NCBI GenBank assembly: GCA_036518955.1
Contig: DATDMG010000425.1
Span: 1 to 5,259, forward strand
Length of the DNA: 5,259 bases
Direction of reading: 5' to 3'
From: DATDMG01 sp036518955
GTDB lineage: Bacteria; Actinomycetota; Actinomycetes; Actinomycetales; Kineosporiaceae
The position numbers were made by a program, and so were the translations under genes. A model generated the notes under the pieces. It saw nothing but the letters and a program-made list of their open reading frames with translations, had not been told where the DNA came from and made no database searches. Of this stretch, positions 1 to 4,664 are shown one piece after another; position 1 is the first letter of the stretch, and each line of letters opens with the position of its first letter.

Positions 1-2054
1 ACGGTGGCGGCATGGGCGTCGGTGCCCTTCCCGCCGTGGCGCCCGTCCTCGACGATCTTCTTGGCGTTGTCCCACGAGCCACCGGAGTTGGCCAGGAACA
101 CCGCCATCAGGACGCCCGCGCCGATGGCGCCCGCCAGGTACCCGGCGAGCGGGCCGGCGCCGAGGCCGAAGCCGACGGCGATCGGTGCCATCGCGGCGAG
201 CAGGCCAGGCGTGGCGAGCTCACGCAGGGAGTCCCGGGTGCAGATGTCGACGACCTTCCCGTACTCGGGCTTCTGCGTGTAATCCATGATCCCCGGCAGC
301 TCACGGAACTGCCGCCGAACCTCGAACACGATCGCCCCGGCGGCCCGGGTGACCGCGTCGATCGCCAGGCCGGAGAACAGGAACACCACCGACGCCCCCA
401 GGATCAGGCCGACGAGGATGTTGGGGGACACGATCTGGTACCCCGACACCACCGAGTCGTTGATGCTCTTCCCTGCCTTGCCCAGGGCGCCGGTCACCGC
501 GTCGTTGTAGGAACCGAACAGGGCGGTCGCGGCGAGCACCGCGGTCGCGATCGCGATCCCCTTGGTGATCGCCTTGGTGGTGTTCCCAACGGCGTCGAGC
601 TCAGTGAGGATCCTGGCCCCGTTCTCGTCGACGTCGCCGGACATCTCGGCGATGCCCTGGGCGTTGTCGCTCACCGGCCCGAAGGTGTCCATCGTGACGA
701 TGACCCCGACCGTGGTGAGGAGGCCGCAGCCGGCGAGCGCGATCAGGAAGAGCGACAGGATGATCGAGCCGCCACCGAGCAGGAACGCCGCGTACACCGC
801 CCCGGCGATGATGACCGCGGTGTACACAGCGGACTCCAGGCCGACACCGATACCGGACAGGACGACGGTGGCCGGACCGGTGAGCGCGGTGTCCGCCACG
901 TTGCTGGTCGGCTTGCGGTCGGTGCCGGTGAAGTACCCGGTCAGCCAGAGGATGACACCGGCCAGGACGATGCCCAGGAAGACGGCACCCACCGCGACGA
1001 GCCGAGGGTCGCGTCCGAGCGAGGCGACCGCCGGATCGGTGTGGCTCAACTTGGCGAAGCTGCTCGGCAGGTAGGCGTAGGCCGCGATCGCGCAGAGCAC
1101 CGCGGAGACGACTGCGGCGATGTAGAAGCCACGGTTGATGGCCACCAGGCCGTTCTCACCGTCCCGGGGGCGGGTGGCGTAGATGCCCAGCGCGGCAGTG
1201 ATCGCGCCGATGCCCGGCACGATCAACGGGAAGACCAGGCCCTGGTCGCCGAAGGCGGCCTTGCCGAGGATGAGCGCCGCGACGAGGGTCACGGCGTAGG
1301 ACTCGAACAGGTCGGCGGCCATCCCGGCGCAGTCGCCGACGTTGTCGCCGACGTTGTCCGCGATGGTGGCGGCGTTGCGCGGGTCGTCCTCGGGGATGCC
1401 CTGCTCGACCTTGCCGACGAGGTCGGCGCCCACGTCGGCGGCCTTGGTGAAGATCCCACCGCCGACCCGCATGAACATCGCCAGCAGCGCCGCCCCGAAG
1501 CCGAAGCCTTCGAGGACGGCGGGCGCGTGGCCCTTGTAGGTGAGCACGACGATGGTTGCGCCGAGCAGACCGAGGCCGACCGTCGCCATGCCGACGACAC
1601 CGCCGGTCCGGATCGCGACCCGCATGCCGTCGTCCCGGCCGGTGTTCTGCGCGGCGGCAGCGACGCGGACGTTGGCCCGCACCGCGAGGTTCATCCCCAG
1701 GTAGCCGATCGAGGCGGAGAACACCGCGCCGACGACGAAGAACACGCTCCGGCCGATCCGCACGGAGCCGTCGTCGGCGGGCAACAGGAAGAGCAGCGCG
1801 AACACGATGACCACGAACCAGCCGAGGGTGCGGAACTGGCGGCCGAGATACGCCGACGCCCCCTCCTGGACCGCGCGAGCGATCGTCTTCATGTTCTCCG
1901 TGCCCTCGTCATGGGCAAGGACCTGGCCGCGGAAGAGGAAGGCCATGGCCAGGGCGGCGAGCGCGATGATCCCGACCACGGCGACGAGAGTGAGATTGGA
2001 TCCGGCGAGAGTCACCCCCTGACCGCTCTCCTGCGCAACAGTCTTGGCGATCAT
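1..2054 (-). CDS. hppA: K+-independent H+-translocating membrane pyrophosphatase (3' end missing)
   Basis: Integral membrane pump that hydrolyses cytoplasmic pyrophosphate and moves protons out across the membrane. The 684 visible residues collinearly match the family. The N-terminal membrane helix (about 21-41) is followed by the EGASAYLGRQ signature (64-73). The catalytic block begins DVGADLVGK (207-215), continues through EDDPRN (222-227) and ends in DNVGDNVGD (233-241), supplying the Asp and Lys residues that bind Mg-PPi. GNTTKA lies at 490-495. Lys494 and Thr497 occupy the two positions that separate K+-independent from K+-dependent enzymes, so a K+-independent proton pump is inferred. 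The third conserved block is entered at SWDNAKK (660-666), but roughly the last 90-110 residues lie beyond the window. The ATG start at 2054 is preceded by AGGAGG at a 4-base spacing, and no frame break was found. It follows the bldG/anti-sigma pair as in Streptomyces, but a 349-base gap and a promoter-like site suggest its own transcription. Confidence 0.97.
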   Translation of the reverse strand, partial: MIAKTVAQESGQGVTLAGSNLTLVAVVGIIALAALAMAFLFRGQVLAHDEGTENMKTIARAVQEGASAYLGRQFRTLGWFVVIVFALLFLLPADDGSVRIGRSVFFVVGAVFSASIGYLGMNLAVRANVRVAAAAQNTGRDDGMRVAIRTGGVVGMATVGLGLLGATIVVLTYKGHAPAVLEGFGFGAALLAMFMRVGGGIFTKAADVGADLVGKVEQGIPEDDPRNAATIADNVGDNVGDCAGMAADLFESYAVTLVAALILGKAAFGDQGLVFPLIVPGIGAITAALGIYATRPRDGENGLVAINRGFYIAAVVSAVLCAIAAYAYLPSSFAKLSHTDPAVASLGRDPRLVAVGAVFLGIVLAGVILWLTGYFTGTDRKPTSNVADTALTGPATVVLSGIGVGLESAVYTAVIIAGAVYAAFLLGGGSIILSLFLIALAGCGLLTTVGVIVTMDTFGPVSDNAQGIAEMSGDVDENGARILTELDAVGNTTKAITKGIAIATAVLAATALFGSYNDAVTGALGKAGKSINDSVVSGYQIVSPNILVGLILGASVVFLFSGLAIDAVTRAAGAIVFEVRRQFRELPGIMDYTQKPEYGKVVDICTRDSLRELATPGLLAAMAPIAVGFGLGAGPLAGYLAGAIGAGVLMAVFLANSGGSWDNAKKIVEDGRHGGKGTDAHAAT

Positions 2055-2058
2055 GCGT

Positions 2059-2064
2059 CCTCCT
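2059..2064 (-). promoter_or_regulatory. Ribosome binding site of hppA
   Basis: AGGAGG on the minus strand lies 4 bases before the ATG at 2054. It supports that codon as the hppA start, because the next residues lead directly into the first membrane helix. Confidence 0.75.
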
Positions 2065-2170
2065 CGACGTCGGGATGCCCCGCCCGCAGGAGCAGCGAGA
2101 GCCGCCGATGGACGGGTCCATGTTCATGACGAACCCTCGAGCTGATGCCGAGGGACGCCAGGCCGTGCGC

Positions 2171-2199
2171 AGTCTACGGACCGTGTTGGGGGGCTCCAA
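2171..2199 (-). promoter_or_regulatory. Candidate sigma70-type promoter of hppA
   Basis: On the minus strand, TTGGAG (2194-2199) and TAGACT (2171-2176) are separated by exactly 17 bases. They fit an actinobacterial housekeeping promoter (TTGNNN, then TANNNT). Transcription would begin near 2164 and leave a leader of about 110 bases before the hppA ATG. The leader contains a 14-base dyad (ATGGAC, two bases, GTCCAT, at 2108-2121). The call rests on motif match and position only; no other pair with good spacing was seen in the gap. Confidence 0.5.
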
Positions 2200-2222
2200 G
2201 CTGGGTCCGTGTGACGTTGTAG

Positions 2223-2239
2223 ACCGGCGTTCGGCCGGT
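2223..2239. repeat. Inverted repeat upstream of the hppA promoter
   Basis: Arms ACCGGC and GCCGGT flank a 5-base centre (GTTCG). The dyad begins 24 bases upstream of the proposed -35 hexamer, a usual position for an activator site. No known operator consensus is recognised, so a regulatory role is inferred from position alone. Confidence 0.35.
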
Positions 2240-2403
2240 ATTGTCCACCATCGGACCGGGCCCGGTGTGCCAGGCAGGTCCGTTCCGTCGTGCAGCGTCA
2301 CCCGGTCGGGTGAGGGCGACGCGCACGTCAACGGCTCGGCGCCGACCCTTTCATCCCCGCCGGGCTCCGCGCAGGCGGATCCCACGCCCCGCGCGTTTTC
2401 CCG

Positions 2404-2778
2404 TCAGCGGGCCCATCGGAGGCAGACGGCGCCGCCCGTTCCGCCGCCTGGCCCGTCGTCCACGGTGACGCTGTCGGCCAGCCCCCGCACGAGCGCGAGG
2501 GAGACCGCCTCGTCGTCGCCGTCGACCATGGACGCCGGATCAGTGATGGTGATCCAGAACACCGGGCCCACGTCATCGATCCCCACCTCGACGGCACCGA
2601 GCGCGGCGGTGCCCAGGCACCGCCGCACCGCTCGCGCGCAGACCTCACCGACCGCGAGCCGGACCTCGTCGAGCCGAGCCTCGTCCAACCCGGCGCGCCG
2701 CGCCACGGCCACCGCGACGAGACGTGCCGTCCGAACGTGTTCGGGAGCCGGGTGAAAGGTGAGCGTGACCGTGGTCAC
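2404..2778 (-). CDS. Anti-sigma-type HATPase protein, BldG partner (SCO3548-like), degenerate ATP site
   Basis: A 124-residue cytoplasmic protein with the layout of the RsbW/SpoIIAB-like HATPase family. Members bind a sigma factor and are countered by the unphosphorylated STAS antagonist. Its place just after bldG matches SCO3548 of S. coelicolor, which is known to pair with BldG. The N-box region reads LAVGEVCARAV (41-51): Glu45 is kept but Arg49 stands where Mg-binding Asn is normal. The G1 region reads ITDPASM (78-84), lacking the usual DxGxG glycines. A G2-like stretch (SLALVRGLADS, then DDGPGGGTGG) is recognisable at about 93-116. ATP binding or kinase activity is therefore doubtful, while sigma or BldG binding could persist. 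The start is GTG at 2778 with only a close GAGG before it. It overlaps the stop of a possible leader ORF by GTGA, which suggests coupled translation. Confidence 0.85.
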   Translation of the reverse strand: MTTVTLTFHPAPEHVRTARLVAVAVARRAGLDEARLDEVRLAVGEVCARAVRRCLGTAALGAVEVGIDDVGPVFWITITDPASMVDGDDEAVSLALVRGLADSVTVDDGPGGGTGGAVCLRWAR

Positions 2779-2870
2779 GCCTCGCCCCTCAGCCGGACAT
2801 CGACCTGCCGGGCGGTCAGCGCGACCGTGATCACCTCTCGGCCTCCACCCCGCCCCCGGCCCTCAGCCGG
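2758..2870. repeat. Degenerate duplication of the bldG/anti-sigma junction
   Basis: Two elements occur twice in the same order. On the plus strand, an exact 11-base word, CCCTCAGCCGG, is found at 2786-2796 and 2860-2870; the second copy contains the bldG stop. A 21-base element is found at 2758-2778 and 2814-2834 with 18 matches, and both copies begin a GTG ORF on the minus strand. The gap between the elements is 7 bases in one copy and 25 in the other. The 18-base difference can be explained by one indel after an ancestral duplication. The element starting the anti-sigma gene is also a 14-base dyad (GTGACC, two bases, GGTCAC). Confidence 0.6.
2775..2834 (-). CDS. Possible 19-codon leader ORF coupled to the anti-sigma gene
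   Basis: A GTG-started ORF encodes VITVALTARQVDVRLRGEA and ends in a TGA that overlaps the anti-sigma GTG by 4 bases. It has the better ribosome binding site of the two: GGAGG (2842-2846) with a 7-base spacing. Its first 21 bases match the first 21 of the anti-sigma gene at 18 positions, so its start looks like a duplicated copy of that gene's start. It may serve translational coupling rather than make a useful peptide. With so few codons, chance cannot be excluded. Confidence 0.35.
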   Translation of the reverse strand: MITVALTARQVDVRLRGEA

Positions 2871-3228
2871 CCGACCCGTCAGGTGCGACCGAGGTGTCCG
2901 CCAGCGCTTCGGCCAAGGTCGCGTGGATGGGGAAGACCTTCGTCAGACCGGTGATCCGAAAGACCTTGAGGATCTTCTCCTGGGCACATACCAGGCGCAG
3001 GGTCCCGTCGTGGGAACGCACCCGCTTCAGGCCGCCGACGAGCACGCCGAGGCCGGTGGAGTCGAGGAACTCGACCCCCTCCATGTCGACCACGAGGTTG
3101 TAGTGGCCGGACGCCACCAACTCGTTCAATCTCTCCCTCAGGCTCGGCGCGGTGTACACGTCGATCTCCCCGCTGACCGAGATGACGGTCCGGTCACCTT
3201 CTTGGCGACTGGTGACGCTCAGCTCCAC
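2863..3228 (-). CDS. bldG: Anti-sigma factor antagonist, BldG family (STAS domain)
   Basis: A 121-residue cytoplasmic STAS protein that, unphosphorylated, binds the anti-sigma partner and frees a sigma factor. It closely resembles Streptomyces BldG, which is needed for development and antibiotic production. The STAS fold spans about 3-110: GEIDVYTAP at 20-28, the signature FLDSTGLGVLV at 54-64 and the BldG-like KVFRITGLTKVFPIH stretch near 88-102. Ser57 lies in the DSTG motif at the residue number reported for BldG phosphorylation. The GTG at 3228 was chosen because AAGGAGG precedes it by 5 bases; an upstream in-frame ATG at 3255 would place this ribosome site inside the gene. The upstream ORF as drawn overlaps its start. 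Regulation probably involves phosphorylation by a kinase elsewhere, since the adjacent HATPase protein seems to lack key ATP-site residues. Confidence 0.96.
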   Translation of the reverse strand: MELSVTSRQEGDRTVISVSGEIDVYTAPSLRERLNELVASGHYNLVVDMEGVEFLDSTGLGVLVGGLKRVRSHDGTLRLVCAQEKILKVFRITGLTKVFPIHATLAEALADTSVAPDGSAG

Positions 3229-3866
3229 TGACTCCTCCTTGCGGGACCTGTCCACAGGGACCTGCGGTCACCACGGCATTCAATCACTCCCCCCTGATGG
3301 GTCACGCACGTGGCGCGCTCAGCGCGCACCCCGGGCGGTACCGCACCCGTCGGGACCCTTCCGAACACCTGTGCCTTTGTCCATCCGGGCCCTGGACGAA
3401 ACCTAGCCCGCCTCGCCACGGCGGAGGCTGCGGAAGCGCCTCCTGCCGGAACGCCCCCATCGCCGGCAAGCCTCCCGGCCCGCGCCCGCCCGGACGGACG
3501 CCGGCCGGCGGCCAGCCCGTCGAGCCAACCCGGCAAGGTCACCTCCGTCTCGACGATGACGCTGCCATCGTTCAGTGGCCGGCACCGACTCACCGCGGCC
3601 CCCGCGGCGGCGGCGATCGCCGCGGCTCGACTGCACCCTTCGGCGGCGTCCACGGAGGCGGCCGCGGCCAGGGCCGCCAGGTCAGCCGCCGACTCGGCGC
3701 GATGTCGTGCGGTCGCGGCAGAGCCCAGCGCCGCGATGGCCAGGAGCAGCCCGAACAGCACCGCAGCAAGCCCCAACGCGAGTACGGTCCCGCTACCGAC
3801 GTCCGACCGTGGTCGCGCCCGGCCGCTGCGCGCCTGAACAACCGGTCGGCGGGTCGTACCCGTCAC
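3219..3866 (-). CDS. TadE/TadG-like membrane protein, Rv3654c type, with unusual C-terminal runover
   Basis: Small secretion/pilus-cluster protein of the type annotated as helicase/secretion neighbourhood TadE-like. After a basic N-terminus (1-22), GSGTVLALGLAAVLF begins a membrane helix at about 24-50, followed by the family's ATARHRAESAADLAALAAA segment (51-69). A cysteine pair follows (Cys78, Cys95), then LPGWLDGL (111-118) and RARAG (127-131). Relatives I know are about 85-130 residues and end near this point. Here the frame stays open to residue 215, overlapping the bldG start by 10 bases and including its ribosome site. The tail from about residue 155 uses many codons rare in such GC-rich genes (AGG, CCA, ACA, GCA, GTA, ATT, GAA) and is probably not conserved coding sequence. 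The GTG start overlaps the TadE stop by GTGA, with GGAG 5 bases upstream. Its exact pilus role is unknown. Confidence 0.8.
   Translation of the reverse strand: MTGTTRRPVVQARSGRARPRSDVGSGTVLALGLAAVLFGLLLAIAALGSAATARHRAESAADLAALAAAASVDAAEGCSRAAAIAAAAGAAVSRCRPLNDGSVIVETEVTLPGWLDGLAAGRRPSGRARAGRLAGDGGVPAGGASAASAVARRARFRPGPGWTKAQVFGRVPTGAVPPGVRAERATCVTHQGGVIECRGDRRSLWTGPARRSQWS
3234..3240 (-). promoter_or_regulatory. Ribosome binding site of bldG
   Basis: AAGGAGG lies 5 bases before GTG 3228. It is a near-perfect anti-16S match and decides the bldG start against the longer ATG form at 3255. Confidence 0.8.
3243..3264. promoter_or_regulatory. Dyad and direct repeats with a DnaA-box-like word before bldG
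   Basis: Just upstream of the bldG ribosome site, the plus strand has GGGACCTG twice (3243-3250, 3257-3264) and the dyad CCTGT-CC-ACAGG (3247-3258). Inside it, CTGTCCACA (3248-3256) differs at one base from the actinobacterial DnaA box TTGTCCACA. This could be an operator or a leader-RNA element. Function is inferred from symmetry and position only. Confidence 0.35.
3313..3327. repeat. GC-rich inverted repeat upstream of bldG
   Basis: Two GCGCGC arms flank a 3-base centre (TCA on the plus strand). It lies 85-99 bases before the bldG start, inside the doubtful tail of the upstream ORF. With no T tract, it is not a convincing intrinsic terminator; a regulatory hairpin or operator is possible. 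Confidence 0.35.
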
Positions 3867-4246
3867 GGCTGCTCCCGAGCGGCGACCGCTGCGGCCGCGA
3901 CCGTGACCGCGGGGCCGAGCGGCAGCGGGACAACTGCCGCCACCCGCACCCGAACGTGGTCACCGAGCGCGGCGACCTCCACCCGACCGCCCGGCGGGCC
4001 GAGCCGGCGAGCCTCGGCCAGCGAGGCCTGATCGGACTCGCCGCGCGCGGCGAAGCGGGCGGCCGCCCGGGCCGCGTCGACGCACCGCAGCTGGACGAGC
4101 GCCGCCTGCAGCGACCCGAGGCCCAGGGCGAGCACCAGCATGACCGCGGGCAACGCGATCGCGAACTCGGCCGTTACCGAGCCGGCATCGCGCCGCCCTC
4201 GCTCGCCGGCGGCTCGTGCCGCCGGCCGAGACCCGCGCATCTGCAT
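3863..4246 (-). CDS. TadE-like pseudopilin of the Tad pilus cluster
   Basis: A 127-residue TadE-family protein (Rv3655c-like), predicted to be anchored in the membrane and to act as a minor pilin in Flp pilus assembly. A basic leader (1-20) is followed by GSVTAEFAIALPAVM (22-36). Gly22 and a Glu at +5 before Phe match the class III prepilin cleavage pattern. The hydrophobic helix runs to about 50, then the typical TadE segment LRCVDAARAAARFAARGE (53-70). The C-terminal half is a small extracytoplasmic domain rich in Val and Ala. The ATG at 4246 shares one base with the upstream pilin stop (TGATG), which argues for it over the ATG at 4240; no strong ribosome site is present, so reinitiation is likely. 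Cleavage by a TadV-type peptidase is inferred. Confidence 0.88.
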   Translation of the reverse strand: MQMRGSRPAARAAGERGRRDAGSVTAEFAIALPAVMLVLALGLGSLQAALVQLRCVDAARAAARFAARGESDQASLAEARRLGPPGGRVEVAALGDHVRVRVAAVVPLPLGPAVTVAAAAVAAREQP

Positions 4247-4497
4247 CACCCGATCGAGAGCGCCCGCTGGATGATGCCGGTCAGCAGCGCGCGAACCTCG
4301 TCGCTGCGCATGATCAACACGAGGAGGCCGGCAAAGGTGCACGCGGCCACGGTGGCCACCGCGTATTCCGCGGTGGCCATGCCCTCGTCCCGACGCTGGC
4401 CGCGATCCACCGGGCCCCTATGGTCACGAGTGTTGCCGCGCCCAACGGGTGCAGTCCAAGAGTCGAGCGGCTGGCTGGGCGGGACGGGACGGTCCAT
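4246..4497 (-). CDS. Flp-type major pilin candidate (DUF4244, Rv3656c-like)
   Basis: An 83-residue prepilin. The 39-residue hydrophilic leader ends at Gly39 and is followed by MATAEYAVATVAACTFAGLL, with Glu at +5 and Tyr at +6, the hallmark of Flp pilins cut by a class III prepilin peptidase. The mature form would be 44 residues with one hydrophobic helix (about 45-63) and a short tail ending RALSIG. This is the likely structural subunit of a thin Tad pilus. The ATG at 4497 is chosen because AGGAGG (4503-4508) lies 5 bases upstream; longer in-frame starts up to 4668 pass through the hairpin-rich spacer and lack family resemblance. It is translationally linked to TadE by TGATG. Its separate strong ribosome site and the preceding inverted repeats suggest it is made at higher levels than its neighbours. 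Confidence 0.88.
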   Translation of the reverse strand: MDRPVPPSQPLDSWTAPVGRGNTRDHRGPVDRGQRRDEGMATAEYAVATVAACTFAGLLVLIMRSDEVRALLTGIIQRALSIG

Positions 4498-4502
4498 CGA
4501 GT

Positions 4503-4508
4503 CCTCCT
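4503..4508 (-). promoter_or_regulatory. Ribosome binding site of the Flp pilin gene
   Basis: AGGAGG, within AGAGGAGG, lies 5 bases before ATG 4497. It is stronger than the sites of the two downstream pilus genes and settles the pilin start. Confidence 0.78.
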
Positions 4509-4518
4509 CTGCCGGCGT

Positions 4519-4540
4519 GGCGGCCGGTGCGCTGGCCGCC
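4519..4540. repeat. Inverted repeat just upstream of the pilin ribosome site
   Basis: Arms GGCGGCC and GGCCGCC flank 8 bases, giving a 7-pair GC stem that ends about 10 bases before the pilin ribosome site in the minus-strand transcript. It could protect the pilin mRNA end or modulate its translation. No T tract follows. Confidence 0.45.
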
Positions 4541-4586
4541 CTGTGACGGCATGGTTCGAGCCTGCGGCCGCCGCGCGCTCGCCGCG

Positions 4587-4606
4587 CAGGTCCGGTCCCG
4601 GACCTG
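4587..4606. repeat. Perfect 9-base-arm inverted repeat in the tadC-flp spacer
   Basis: CAGGTCCGG and CCGGACCTG are separated by only two bases. In RNA this folds as an 8-pair stem with a 4-base loop. It lies 59 bases after the tadC stop. It lacks a T-rich tract, so a partial terminator, an RNA-processing site or an operator are all possible. A DnaA-box-like word (TCGTCCACA on the minus strand, 4605-4613) touches its edge. Confidence 0.5.
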
Positions 4607-4664
4607 TGGACGACGAAGGTGGCGAGCCAGCTGTGCACGGGTCGTGCCCTCGACTGGCGGGATC

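Larger units (their letters stand above)
2055..2403. other. Intergenic region between the anti-sigma gene and hppA
   Basis: No gene is supported here; open frames on both strands lack any recognisable protein family or gene-like start. On the minus strand it holds the hppA ribosome binding site, the candidate promoter and the dyad listed separately. It also has a second dyad, TCACCC-GGTC-GGGTGA at 2298-2313, and a small hairpin (TCCGC, four bases, GCGGA, at 2366-2379) about 25 bases after the anti-sigma stop. That hairpin could help end the bldG transcript, but it has no T-rich tract and is not called a terminator. Confidence 0.6.

Noticed and set aside
12..2129. 705-codon open frame on the plus strand
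   Set aside because: It is antisense to hppA; its Asp/Arg/Gly/His-rich translation matches no family and arises from the GC-rich codons of the real gene.
2366..2379. Hairpin after the anti-sigma gene as an intrinsic terminator
   Set aside because: The stem is only 5 pairs and there is no T-rich tract after it on the minus strand.
1909..2385. Minus-strand ORF overlapping the hppA start in another frame
   Set aside because: It spans the promoter region and the hppA N-terminus out of frame, has no ribosome site and no known domain.
2075..2755. 226-codon plus-strand ORF
   Set aside because: Antisense to the anti-sigma gene and the hppA leader, low-complexity Pro/Arg/Ser/Thr composition, no recognisable domain.
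3297..4546. Two long plus-strand ORFs (3297-4031, 3575-4546)
   Set aside because: Both are shadows of the TadE, TadG-like and pilin genes, whose family motifs are clear on the minus strand.
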